Source: Brachynemurus nebulosus
Lineage: Eukaryota > Arthropoda > Insecta > Neuroptera > Myrmeleontidae
Length of the DNA: 64,000 nt
Direction: 5' to 3'
Assembly: GCA_035578155.1 (NCBI GenBank)
Contig: JAPWDM010000016.1
Coordinates: forward strand, 3,302,501-3,366,500
Shown here piece after piece: positions 41,801 to 52,690 of this stretch. Below the pieces are notes generated by a model, which saw only the letters and a program-made list of their open reading frames with translations, had not been told where the DNA came from and ran no database searches. Numbering within the stretch: the first letter of the stretch is position 1; every line of letters begins with the position of its first letter. The translations under genes were made by a program, and so were the position numbers.

Positions 41801-43144
41801 GTGTGAAAGAACTGCGTCCAAAAGAAGTTAGCGATTTATAATTTCTTTAAATCAAAGTATTAAAATTAAAAGTATGTGTATGTGCGCGAATAATAAACCA
41901 ATTGTATATTTTAGAAATGTTTTAAAATTTAATTATTGTGTCATAATTCATAAATACTTCAACTTAACGTAGTTGCTCTAAGATAGTCAGGTTCAAAAGT
42001 TTATCTCAGCAAAAAAACTTTCTTTTATCAAAAATTAAATAATGTATAGATATTCTTCAGTTATTATATTTGTATACCACTTGTTTTTTTGTATTTTCAC
42101 GTGCTTATGTTGTAGCAATTTAAAAGAATTGTTGAAAAAGCGTTGTAAAAACGTAGTAAAATGATGTTTTTAAATTATATTTCAAAATCGGCGTGGTCAA
42201 TAATTTTTATTTCTTATTAAATATGGTTTGTAACTTTGTATTAAATAACATATTACATTTTTATCAAGTTCCTTTGACACGTTTTCATTTTATTTAAAAA
42301 AAATAGAATTTTCCCATAAGAACCCGTGTTAAAATTACAAAACTTTGAAATCGTTTTTCTCAAAATTGAGGAGGTTTTTTTTCGGTAAGGGCTCATATTA
42401 TTGGTATTGGAGAAAATAAATATATGGAGAAGTTTCGTTAAAATCCTTTGAAAAAATCGTTTTATCGACTAACTACCTTAAGATTTTATTCAATTTTTAC
42501 AAGATTCTAGAAAAAAGTGTTTTTTTTTTTAACTTAAACTAATTTTTATAGTGTAAAAAATACTTTCATGTCACCAGTCTCATCATTAGAAAAACTCAGT
42601 TAACTATTAAACATCATCTTCATTTTGAGGGGTGTTTAGTTTTAATTTTGTTCTGAACTTCGCCAATGTTAGAGGCAGCCCTGAATGTGTTAAATGTGTT
42701 AAAAAATTGGATTAAAGTTGATGTAAGTCAGTGATGTTTCAATTACTAAAATCGATTGCAGGTGTTTATTAAATTTCCAAATAATTTAATGAGATTTGAC
42801 GAAATCGATCTATTTGATATATGACGTAAATTGTCTCATTAAAAATTATGTTCAAATTTTTATGGACACTACTGTATAACTATTTTCAAAAGGTTCCGTA
42901 AACAAGCAGGTAAAAATATTTTGTTGACAAAAAAATTTACATTCAAAAAGACAAAGAAAAAAAATAGATAGGTAATCAGGGCCTGATTAAGGTTTTTTTC
43001 TAGGGGCCATTTTTTAACACGTTTTTGACAATCGAAAATTTCTGAAATGAAACTTGATCGGTAAAATTTAACTAGCAATACTTAATTAGTAGACTGAGAC
43101 CTTTCTCTCCTGAAAATTTTGAAATTTATATATTTTACACCCTG
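38889..43144. mobile_element. DNA transposon-like insertion, 4256 bp, splitting the Penelope-like element
   Basis: The ends CAGGGTGTAAAATA (38889) and TATTTTACACCCTG (to 43144) are inverted, and TATA flanks both sides (38885-38888, 43145-43148), consistent with a TA or TATA target duplication. Recognisable Penelope-like sequence lies on both outer sides. No transposase was recognised inside; small ORFs look random. It contains a nested 383-bp inverted-repeat element. It could be a non-autonomous mariner-type element or several insertions merged. Confidence 0.6.
40510..40892. mobile_element. Foldback MITE, 383 bp, target duplication ATT
   Basis: Arms of about 165 bp: GGGAGCATTCGAAACGCACC at the left end is the mirror of the right end ...GAATGCTCCC, with only scattered mismatches and small indels. 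A loop of about 50 bp around 40675-40725 separates the arms. ATT flanks both ends (40507-40509, 40893-40895). No coding capacity. Confidence 0.88.
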
Positions 43145-43210
43145 TATAGGACAATCAATCCTCCCAATCTCCTCTCTCCTTAGATCCCAAGGGTTTTGTC
43201 CAGTGTTTAA

Positions 43211-44738
43211 CCCTTTATAGGCCATTGTTACCAAACGGTCACAGGATTTTCTTATACGAGTTTTTATCACAATCTTAATTCCTTTATGGTTTTTTACCTT
43301 AAATTTAGCGTCCTAGATATCATAGCAGTATATATCATAAATGAGAGAAATCGAATGTTAAAAATAGGAATTAAAATTTTACATGAAACGTACGGGATTT
43401 TACAAGTGTTTTTTGTTCCCAGAAAAATTGAAATTTGGTGAGTAAAATCATATTGTAAATTTTTTAATATATCGCGAGCTTAGTGTTACACCGTTCCATG
43501 TCGACTTTTTAAAATCTCGAGAAAAATGAGTTTGAAGTTTTGACATATTTTAAAATGTAATTTATATAATATGAATTAATTTTAATTTCCAAAGAAGCAG
43601 GAATAGACAAATTACAGTATATCAAAACACTATGTGAAACAGTAATAAATTGAACGAAAAAATAATTTAGAACATACAAATTTTATGTGAAACATAGAAC
43701 TTTTAATAAAATTATTTATATTTTTAGGAGATGGAGTTTTGATGTTTTGTTGATTTCTCCCGTTCTTTAAGGAATTATGATTAAATTTAGATTTATATAG
43801 ATAGACAATGAAATGGAGAACTCAAATATGTGAAAAAGTGCAAATCTCAAAAAAGTCGACATGGAACAGTGTAACACTAGGCTCGCGATATGTAAAATGT
43901 GTTTGAAAAACATCAGTTATGTACAAAAAATTGTCCCTAAGAACTAAGTAATCTTAGATTCTGAAATATTTTCGTTTAAATATCATTGTTACCAAATATT
44001 CACTATGGCCTTCAATCAGTACTTGAAGTTATAACTGTTTTGTTACCATTGGATCACAATGGCCTATTTTATATTATATTTTTATTTGTAGTAGTGGCCT
44101 CAAATATTCCGCCTCGTTTATTTTAAGGTAAAACGTCTGGTATAGCGATTTTATCTCCATTAAAATCAGGTGCTTCAGATGATTCAGATTCTGACAACGA
44201 ATACAAAAATGGTGAAAATGATATTCTTGCGATTGAATCTGATAATGAATTTATTCCAGTTCCACAAGAAAATATTATTATTGACGAAAGTGAACCTGAA
44301 AATGAAATTGATCAACCTTCTACTTCCAAAAATAACAAAAAAGTGAAAAACGTGGGACTAGGGTTTTGCTCGAAATAGCCAGATCTAGAGTTAGGCAATA
44401 TAAATAGAAAGAAAAAAGCTACAAGTTCCATGTCCAAGTATTGCAGAACACTACAACAAACAAATGGGGGTGTAGATAAATCGAACATTCTAATTGAATA
44501 TTATCGTACACCATCAAAATTTAGAAAATGGTATATTCCGGTGTTTGCGTATTTAATTATGATAAAAAAATGGTACTCCAACGGCCATAGTAACCAAATG
44601 GTAACATTCGGAAAAACTGATTTCCACCGATTTTCCTCACTTTTTACGAACGGCTATTGAATATTTGGGCGCTGTTCATGTGTTGTGTAAAATTTCATTC
44701 AGTTATTCCTTCTAGATCTATGCGTGGCCTATAAAGGG
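43211..44738 (+). mobile_element. piggyBac-type element, internally deleted (1528 bp), TTAA duplication
   Basis: TTAA at 43207-43210 and 44739-44742 flank inverted ends CCCTTTATAGGCCA and TGGCCTATAAAGGG. Near the right, + strand readings show piggyBac transposase pieces: an acidic N-terminal region (about 44165-44340, DDSDSDNEY, EPENEIDQPSTS) and a later piece NGGVDKSNILIEYYRTPSKFRKWYIPVFAYLIM (about 44466-44560; motif quoted in part: NGGVDKSN, SRKWY-like FRKWY). The catalytic middle is missing. A small inverted-repeat element is nested inside. Confidence 0.85.
43470..43891. mobile_element. MITE of about 420 bp nested in the piggyBac derivative
   Basis: ATCGCGAGCTTAGTGTTACA at the left and its inverse TGTAACACTAGGCTCGCGAT at the right, with the pairing continuing through GTTCCATGTCGACTTTTT. 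TA-rich flanks are compatible with a TA duplication. No ORF. Confidence 0.75.
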
Positions 44739-44990
44739 TTAAGTACCCCCTTTTCGAAAAAAAATTCCCTCTACTCAAACCTGAAAGGAGTAATCCCAAT
44801 AGTAGAAAGAACCCATCTTGTTTATTCCATCCCTTGCACCAGTTGTGATTCAGTTTATACTGGCCAGAGCTCAAAATCACTGGAACACCAGTCTAAAGCA
44901 GCATAGATAGGATTTGGGTAGAGGTGAATTAAGTACTGTCTTAGCACAACATGCACATAATTTCGACCACGTCTTCGATTTTAACAACAC
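44739..44990 (+). pseudogene. Penelope-like element, part 3: GIY-YIG endonuclease domain
   Basis: Reading from TTA at 44739 gives the spacer plus the hallmark of the Penelope-type GIY-YIG nuclease: HLVYSIPCTSCDSVYTGQSS (about 44815-44875). LGRGELSTVLAQHAHNFDH follows, before FDFNNT. In Penelope-like elements this domain follows the RT, as here once the inserted elements are discounted. Stops and frame changes (for example near 44905) show decay. Confidence 0.78.
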
Positions 44991-45349
44991 TAAAAGCCGG
45001 TCCAGACGCAACGTCTTATCTGAACGACTTGTCTGAATCGACAAGTCGTTCAGATAAAACGTAGCGTGTGGACTGCAAAACGTACGTCTTGCATGACGGA
45101 AATGAGGTTGTACGATAAGTCGAAAGTTTGAGCTGCGAGGCATCATTTTATGAAAATTGGTTCGACAAGTTAGTGCGTCTGGACAGACTTTCGTTTTATC
45201 GAAACGATTTGTAGTATTTTTATACATAATATCGTAGTATTCTATTGCTTCGTGTCCGTTAATTTAAAAATTTAAAATTTTACAGAATAAAAATTTATAC
45301 ATTTTTTGTATAAATTTTGTTTTTTATTTTATAATTTTCATTTTATTTT

Positions 45350-45547
45350 ATGTCTGATCTTCGTCAATGCTCCCGTCAATTTTTGTGTGAATTTATTGAC
45401 ATTTATAGAAGTTTTACTTGCTTGTGGCAAGTTAAAAGCCCAGAGTACAGTGACCGGAATAAAAAGTCACAAGCATACGAAGCCCTTATTGAAAAATACA
45501 GAGCCATTGACGAAACGGATAACAAGGAGGCAGTAAAAAAGAATTAA
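45350..45547 (+). pseudogene. MADF-domain protein fragment of the PIF/Harbinger element
   Basis: The 65-aa reading frame has the MADF (Myb/SANT-like DNA-binding) pattern FLCEFIDIYRSFTCLWQV followed by YSDRNKKSQAYEALIEKY. MADF or Myb-like proteins are the usual second ORF of PIF/Harbinger elements and assist DNA binding and nuclear import of the transposase. Only the N-terminal domain is left; it ends at a stop at 45545-45547. Confidence 0.75.
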
Positions 45548-45551
45548 TTCT

Positions 45552-45818
45552 TTACGAATCGTTTACAAAAAAGAACGGGCTAAAATATTTAAATCTACTA
45601 AAAGAGTTTAATAAATGGCTGTAAGTTTCAGTGTCCATCCTTAGGTAATTACGCCAATTAACTGCTTCATTATGAGGCTCACGTAATAGTCTGACATAAG
45701 AAAATTCATGTCTTTTTTTTAAGAGCCATTCCCTAGACCATCTTAATCTTCTATTTTTTCTTTTATTTTTTATTAAAATGCGAACACCATAGAGTGCCCA
45801 AAGAAGTGTTTCCTCCAT
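45552..45818 (-). pseudogene. N-terminal fragment of a PIF/Harbinger (HARBI1-like) transposase
   Basis: The minus-strand frame of 88 aa contains RLRWSREWLLKKRHEFSYVR and WRNYLRMDTETYSHLLN, which match the conserved N-terminal region of Harbinger transposases (usually RRWWVRPWL... FRMSPETFEELL-like). The DDE catalytic part is absent. It converges on the MADF fragment, so the deletion removed the middle of the element. Confidence 0.75.
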
Positions 45819-45950
45819 GACAAACGTGAAACTGAAATTTGAACGATAAGTTGGAGACGTGTGGACACACTAATTTTTGTACGTTTTGTCGAACAACTTG
45901 CATGAACGTTTTATCGTTCAGATAAGACGTTGCGTCTGGACCGGCCTTAA

Positions 45951-46570
45951 GGTACTACAGTATGAGAAGAACTACAGGAAAAGGCTAAACCTGGAGACCC
46001 TGTGGATTTTTCTATAAAAAATGTTAATAATCAAGTAGAAAATGATAACCTGACATTTTATAAATCATTATATCAAAATATTCAAAAAAAAAAAAAAAAC
46101 CAACAAACACCAGTGTACTATAAACAATATTCTTTTTGCAACTACTTGTTTATTCTTTATAAAAATAAATAGATATAAAATCTTTTTTTGAAATACATCT
46201 GTACTCTATTTTTGTCTCTAAAATTTTTGTAATTTTTCGTTTTTAATTCATTTATCATTTTGACATGATACTATTAAAAATTATTTTATTTTATTTTGTT
46301 ACTTTAAAATATTGTCTGTTTTTAATAATTTTTATTTTATTTTTACTCTAATTGACTTAAAATTAAGTGTCTATTTTTTATAAATTTTTAATTTTTTAAT
46401 ATCATATTGAGATTCCATTCATTTTATTATTTTTTAAAAAGAAATTGTATTTTATTATTGTTCAAAAATGTATTTTTTTTTTTAAATTTTTAATATTTCT
46501 AAGAATATGGCCTGAAAAAGAGTTTTTTCACTCGAAACGTACATAGCCAAATAAAACAAAAAATTTTTTA
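45951..46570 (+). pseudogene. Penelope-like element, part 4: C-terminus and 3' UTR
   Basis: GGTACTACAGTATGAGAAG continues the reading interrupted at 44990 (KVLQYEKNYRKRLNLETLWI), as in the C-terminal tail of Penelope-like proteins. The rest is A+T-rich. GGCCTGAAAAAGAG...CACTCGAAACGT near 46505-46540 resembles a conserved motif (CTGAAGATG...GAAACG) seen near 3' ends of such elements. The exact element end is not certain. Confidence 0.55.
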
Positions 46571-46750
46571 ATATAGTACGGTGACCATTTATTTCAAAAT
46601 TTCCTATTTTATTTTATTTTCTTAGGAAATGGAAAGAAAATTATGTTGTTTCGTTGATAGCAATGGTCGATGCAATAACTTACAGCGAACAGGGTATATT
46701 AATATAGCCATATAGCGTCTTTTGGCTTCAGTTTTATTTTTAAAACCTAA

Positions 46751-48448
46751 TAGCCCGTCCACATTACACAAACTTTTGTTTGTACAAACTTTTATACAAA
46801 CAAAAGTTTGTACAAATAACACGTCCACATTACACAAACTTTTGTTTGAGTGAATTTTTGCACAAACTTTTGTTTGAGCAAACTTTTGTAGAGAATATTG
46901 GTAAAGTTTGACCATATATAAATGGGATGACTTCTCAAGTACAGCAATAATTATTAGTATTGTGCGCTGTAGGTTGTCAACTTATCTAGGTTAGTGTTAA
47001 AAGAAACCGCCACTCATAAAACAGGTAATATATTTAAGCACAATTGGAGTGAGCATAGGGTGATATTTGGTACAAGTAATAAAATAACTAACTTTTTAAA
47101 AGTTTATAATCACTCTCAAAAAGTCATCCCAAATATCGATGGTTAAAGTATACAATACACTAGATACAAGTAGGTACACATTATTTTTTTGAAGCAAGTC
47201 CCCTTTTATAACCTACAAAGCGTCGGTCGTAATAAATATTTTTAATTTATTGATAATAAATATTTATTGTAGGTATTCAGTTTCAATGTCTTTCGGAGAC
47301 CATTACCCTAGACTGGAATGAATCGAGAAAGGCGGGTGAATAGGAACACAAGGAAAAATGTTCTCATAAGCTTGGTTTAAAAACACTAAACATAAATCGG
47401 AATAGATATCTTTCTTAAAATATAGTAGAATGATAATATTTTTTGGTAACAACAATAACTAAGGTTGAAGTTGAATAAAAAATATTAAAAAATCAATTTA
47501 AATTGACGTCTTCAACGCAGTGTTACTTTTTGTTTTTAAAACTTTCTCTAAAAACTATTTATTTTGGTGTTCTAATGAAAGAATTCTTGTTTAATCGAAA
47601 TTTTAGTTATTTTGAAACATAATATCTGAAAAATTTAAAAAAATATTTATTGTCAATTTCTACACAAAATCATTTTCATTTCAATTTCTACACAAAATCA
47701 TTTTCATTTCAATCATAGTCAAAATTAATTTGACTATTGGCGACGCAAAGATTCTCACTCGCGCCACTGGTGGTAAAATTAAAATTAGCATCAAGTAAAA
47801 ATATACGTATACGACAAAATCATGAAGTATTATTTCTTTTTTGGATGTATAAATACAAAAAAATTCGAAATTATGTTATATTTCTGTTTCAATTTTGGTT
47901 GGCCCTACGGATCGTCCCCATTCACCCTGTTATCGTCTCTTTTGACCCCTGTTTACCATAGAGAAGAAATTACATTATTTTTCTAATTTTTTTAAAAACC
48001 AGGGACATTTTCCAAAATTTTTGATTAATGTAACAAAGTGACCATTCTCGCGTAAATTTTTAGTATATTAAATTAATGTTCTTTAATATATCAATTAATA
48101 TAATATTAAAGAATACGTACTCATAAAATAAATATAAAAAGATACGGTGTAAAGCCTGAATTCGTGCCTACTCAGTCATTTTTACGGTAGTTGTCAAACT
48201 CACACGTTCATACCAACTTTTTGATGCGAGATACAAAAATTCACAAACACTGGTACAAACATCAAATATCACGTTGATACGTATCGTTTGCCCAAACTTA
48301 TGTTTGTGCAAACAATTTATTCAAACAAAAGTTTGTGTGATTTTACAAAATGTTTGCGCAAACTTCACGTCCACACGTACCATTTGCACCAACTTTTGTT
48401 TGTGTAAAAGTTTGTACAAACAAAAGTTGGTGTAGTGTAGACGGGCTA
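46751..48448. mobile_element. 1.7-kb TIR element, copy 1 (AAACTTTTGTTTG-rich ends)
   Basis: TAGCCCGTCCACATTACAC at the left and GTGTAGTGTAGACGGGCTA at the right are inverted, with pairing extended through multiple AAACTTTTGTTTG motifs (at least five on the left, four on the right). Flanks TAA and TTA are compatible with a TWA-type target as used by PIF/Harbinger. No transposase: the 74-aa frame at 47737-47961 has no family resemblance. Confidence 0.75.
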
Positions 48449-48623
48449 TTAGGGAGCGTTTGTGCATAGGATTTTGATTGGATGAAAATCGAAATAAAAA
48501 CCGTTTAATGATACTTGCGGGTTTATACCATCTATGTATTATACATATACGGTTTATACACATACGATTTCTTCTTTCGATTTAAAAAAAGAAAATGGCG
48601 CTACATAGGATATCAGCTTATAA
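48449..48623. other. 175-bp spacer between the two 1.7-kb element copies
   Basis: A+T-rich, unique in the window, with TACGGTTTATACACATACG. No gene seen. Confidence 0.4.
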
Positions 48624-49269
48624 TAGCCCGTCCACATTACACAAACTTTTGTTTGTACAAACTTTTACACAAACAAAAGTTTGTACAAATAACACGTCCA
48701 CATTACACAAACTTTTGTTTGAGTGAATTTTTGCACAAACTTTTGTTTGAGCAAACTTTTGTAGAGAATATTGGTAAAGTTTGACCATATATAAATGGGA
48801 TGACTTCTCAAGTACAGCAATAATTATTAGTATTGTGCGCTGTAGGTTGTCTACTTATCTAGGTTAGTGTTAATAGAAACCGCCACTCATAAAACAGGTA
48901 ATATATTTAAGCACAATTGGATTCTCACTGGGAATTTTCCCGGGAAAATTCCCATTTGGGTATTTATTGGGTATTTTCCCGGGAAAATTCCCGAAACCTG
49001 GGTAAAAACGATTACTTAGCTGTACTTCTTTGCAAATGTGTTTTTAATTAGATCTGTATATATTTGTTAATTGTGCCTGGAGTTTTACATAATATAATGT
49101 TGATGTAAAGTTTTCTAATTATTATTATCATAAAACCACTTCAGTACATACTGAATGTTTATTTATCTTTAAATTTAAAAATACATGCATACATATTATG
49201 TCGGATAAACATAAGACGACTTTTCACCGAAGTTAGCAATTAATTTAAATTTATAACTCAACTAGCCGT

Positions 49270-49800
49270 ATACCCGATGGAATTTCCCATCGGCAACATC
49301 TTTTTATTAGCTACTCGCTGCTCACTTTCAATGTTTTTCAAAAGCCTAAATACCAATTTCCACGTTTCTAATTTCAAAAACTTCCCGTACGAATTTTCAT
49401 TTCCTGTTTTAATCCCTTAGGGAATGAATTTCCAGAAACGTTTACACAACTGACTTTTATTTATAAGTAGTAATGCCTACAAATCAATCTTCATATCTTC
49501 TGTGCTAAATTTCGTCTTTTTAAACCAAACATTTTAGGCTGTGCGTTGTCTGTCAATCAGTGAATAAAATATTTTTTATTTGAATAGTCATAATAACATA
49601 TTTTTATATTTCTAACTTCAAAAATGACGAATTTTCATAAAAATTTGCATTCCCTATTTAACCCACTTACGGGGCGAATTTTCAAAAATTCTTTCTTAGT
49701 GCTCACCTACGTTACATAGAGAACTCCTGTCCAAAATTTCATTCTTCTAAACCCAACAGTTTAGGCTGTGCGTTGTCTGTCAGTCAGTCAGTGTTAGAAA
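49270..49800. repeat. Dispersed-repeat fragment with duplicated GGCTGTGCGTTGTCTGTCA block
   Basis: Two related stretches end in TTTAGGCTGTGCGTTGTCTG (about 49537 and 49771), the second followed by a CAGTCAGTCAGT run. Each is preceded by AAATTTC(G/A)T(C/T)TT. This resembles 3' UTR sequence of common insect dispersed elements. No coding sequence was recognised. Confidence 0.45.
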
Positions 49801-49862
49801 TTTATTAAACAGATGTGTTAAAATTTCAGAGAAATATCTACGTTTTAAAAAAAAAAATTAAA

Positions 49863-50045
49863 ATGCCACGAAATTCAATATTGACAAGTGAGAATCGAGC
49901 TAAAATTTCGACGTTTTGGAAATTGTAGTACTTAAAACGTAATCTAAAGGGGCGAAAACTATGGAAAAAACTGTCGTGGTAGGCCCAGGAAATTGACACC
50001 GAAAAATGAAACGCGTATTGTACAACTAGCCACGAAAATTAATTG
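49863..50045 (+). pseudogene. Tc1-like transposase N-terminal fragment, broken
   Basis: MPRNSILTSENRAKISTFWK starts at 49863, and after a stop and frame change GRPRKLTPKNETRIVQLA is readable at about 49978-50032. This is the paired-type helix-turn-helix with GRPR AT-hook linker of Tc1-family transposases. The catalytic domain is absent. Confidence 0.6.
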
Positions 50046-51717
50046 TCTAGATAAAAACTGTCGAACAAAAATTGTATAATAACGTGATATATTAATTAGT
50101 ATTTATGTAGTCTGAAGATTAATTATTTACGTTTAGCAAATATTCGTTATGAAACAGCGGTTTTGATAGTTTAATTCAAAAATATTACGATAAATAGTAA
50201 ATTAAAATAAATACCCACTTTTCGGGAATTTTCCCGGGAATTTACCCCGTTTTTACCCACTTTGGGAATTTTCCCGGGAAAATTCCGTGTAGAATCCCAT
50301 CTCTAGGTACAAGTAATAAAATAACTAACTTTTTAAAAGTTTATAATCACTCTCAAAAAGTCATCCCAAATATCGATGGTTAAAGTATACAATACACTAG
50401 ATACAAGTAGGTACACATTATTTTTTTGAAGCAAGTCGCCTTGTATAACCTACAAAGTGTCGGTCGTAATAAATATTTTTAATTTATTGATAATAAATAT
50501 TTATTGTAGGTATTCAGTTTCAATGTCTTTCGGAGACCATTACCCTAGACTGGAATGAATCGAGAAAGGCGGGTGAATAGGAACACAAGGAAAAATGTTC
50601 TCATGAGCTTGGTTTAAAAACACTAAACATAAATCGGAATAGATATCTTTCTTAAAATATAGTAGAATGATAATATTTTTTGGTAACAACAATAACTAAG
50701 GTTGAAGTTGAATAAAAAATATTAAAAAATCAATTTAAATTGACGTCTTCAACGCAGTGTTACTTTTTGTTTTTAAAACTTTCTCTAAAAACTATTTATT
50801 TTGGTGTTCTAATGAAAGAATTCTTGTTTAATCGAAATTTTAGTTATTTTGAAACATAATATCTAAAAATTTAAAAAATATTTATTGTCAATTTCTACAC
50901 AAAATCATTTTCATTTCAATTTCTACACAAAATCATCTTCATTTCAATCATAGTCAAAATTAATTTGACTATTGGCGACGCAAAGATTCTCACTCGCGCC
51001 TCTGGTGGTAAAATTAAAATTAGCATCAAGTAAAAATATACGTATACGACAAAATCATGAAGTATTATTTCTTTTTTGGATGTATAAATACAAAAAAATT
51101 CGAAATTATGTTATATTTCTGTTTCAATTTTGGTCGGCCCTACGGATCGTCCCCATTCACCCTGTTATCGTCTCTTTTGACCCCTATTTACCATAGAGAA
51201 GAAATTACATTATTTTTGTAATTTTTTTAAAACCAGGGACATTTTCCAAAATTTTTGATTAATGTAATAAAGTGACCATTCTCGCGTAAATTTTTAGTAT
51301 ATTAAATTAATGTTCTTTAATATATCAATTAATATAATATTAAAGAATACGTACTCATAAAATAAATATAAAAAAATACGGTGTAAAGCCTGAATTCGTG
51401 CCTACTCAGTCATTTTTACGGTAGTTGTCAAACTCACACGTTCATACCAACTTTTTGATGCGAGATACAAAAATCCACAAACACTAGTACAAATTTCAAA
51501 TATCACGTTCATACGTATCGTTTGCCCAAACTTATGTTTGTGCAAACAATTTATTCAAACAAAAGTTTGTGTGATTTTACAAAATGTTTGCGCAAACTTC
51601 ACGTCCACACGTACCATTTGCACCAACTTTTGTTTGTGTAAAAGTTTGTACAAACAAAAGTTGGTGTAGTGTAGACGGGTTATAAGGCTTTTATAAGAAT
51701 ATTCTGTATTTATAAGC

Positions 51718-51991
51718 AAGCCCTAAGCGTGTGTGTAAAAAATTGTGGATAGCAGTGTGCCTGTGTGTGCTTGATACCGCTTAAGCTGATTGGTCACATA
51801 GCAACTGTAGCCGTGTTCAGATCGATTGTTGTCAATCACTTGCAACAATAAGCGAATACATATAAATATAGTAATATGCAGGTACCGAAACACTATCATA
51901 CATATTATGCAGTGTAGTCCCCAAGCCCTAAGCGTGTTTGTAGGAAACTGTGGATAGCAGTGTGCCAACGAGTGGTTGATACCGCTTAAGG
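51718..51991. repeat. Pair of 68-bp direct repeats about 200 bp apart
   Basis: AAGCCCTAAGCGTGTGTGTA..TTGATACCGCTTAAG at about 51718-51786 recurs with about 85% identity at about 51921-51990. The block between them is unique. The arrangement could be a very small LTR-like unit or a local duplication. Confidence 0.7.
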
Positions 51992-52479
51992 CATTTAGTT
52001 AGTCGCTGTCGGTCACTCAATGCAAAACGCATTATGTTGTATTGTTGGACCATTGTTAGCTTGGACCCCACCTTGCTCCGTCCGACAATACGTGTTTTGT
52101 AATTGTGTCTGTGACAACTAACACAGTTGCAAAGATCAAACCAACACCGCTACACACAGTGTGTACCTACACAGCATAGTGGTGGGAAATAGAGGTGATT
52201 TTTTGTCTACATTGGCATCACTAGTGCAGAGATAGCAACTTGGCTTCTGATTATTCTGTGGTAGTCCCCCTCTTTCAACAAACAGAGTGTGACATTCATA
52301 TATGAAGTATTACATATATGGTGACATTGATACACATACACGCGTACATTACGTATACATTGATACGAAATTTATGTTGTAACCATAGAGATACACAGAG
52401 AGACAACTTAAAAAATCGTTTAAAAAGTTAAATAGTCATTAAAGAAAAAGATGACAGCAGTCATTTGTATTTCTAAACT

Positions 52480-52690
52480 ATATTTTGTCTTTATCTAATG
52501 AATGACAAAATACATTTGTTAAAGAAATGCTAATTTTGAGTCAGCAGTAAAAAAAGATAGCATCACCTTAAATGTGTTGTTGTCACACTCTTATCAATTG
52601 TTTATATTGGGGTTTCTGTTGTCATAGATCACAGTTGTCTACAACATACTTGCTTCAAAAATAGGTACATAGTTGGCCATCCATGTATAT
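52480..52690. repeat. Dispersed repeat, inverted relative to 61950-62155
   Basis: TTTTGTCTTTATCTAATGAATG..TTTTGAGTCAG and CACTCTTATCAATTGTTTATATTGG..TACTTGCTTCAAAAA are reverse complements, with divergence, of matching stretches at 61950-62155. No coding potential. Confidence 0.65.

Larger units (their letters stand above)
44994..45947. mobile_element. PIF/Harbinger element, internally deleted (954 bp), TAA duplication
   Basis: The ends AAGCCGGTCCAGACGC and GCGTCTGGACCGGCCT are inverted, extending into ACGTCTTATCTGAACG. TAA flanks both sides (44991-44993 and 45948-45950), and the surrounding Penelope-like frame reads through if one TAA and the element are removed. It holds the N-terminal parts of two proteins facing each other: MADF on + and transposase on -. 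Confidence 0.85.
48920..50305. mobile_element. 1.4-kb insertion with GGGAATTTTCCCGGGAA-rich ends inside copy 2
   Basis: The left part (GATTCTCACTGGGAATTTTCCC..) and right part (..GGGAATTTTCCCGGGAAAATTCC then GTGTAGAATCCCATCTCTA) are inverted, with several GGGAATTTTCCCGGGAAAATTCCC palindromes at each end. The outermost TAGAGATGG of the right end is missing on the left, together with about 20 bp of host element, so the left tip was lost. TAGAG would suit a hAT-type end. The interior holds other repeat pieces. Confidence 0.65.
48624..51682. mobile_element. 1.7-kb TIR element, copy 2, interrupted by another insertion
   Basis: Direct-orientation second copy, nearly identical to copy 1 outside the insertion at 48920-50305. 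TAA directly flanks both ends (48621-48623, 51683-51685). The duplicated 74-aa frame at 50972-51196 mirrors the one in copy 1. Confidence 0.75.

Noticed and set aside
43082..43270. 62-aa minus-strand ORF
   Set aside because: It runs across the junction of two insertions (4256-bp element, Penelope-like remnant and piggyBac end), so it cannot be an original gene.
46480..46570. Hammerhead ribozyme in the Penelope-like 3' region
   Set aside because: GAAAC is present, but the CTGATGA core is not. Only a weak resemblance to the common 3' motif is left.
47737..47961. 74-aa ORF, duplicated at 50972-51196
   Set aside because: Both lie inside copies of one non-coding TIR element. The conservation reflects duplication of the DNA, and no domain is recognisable.
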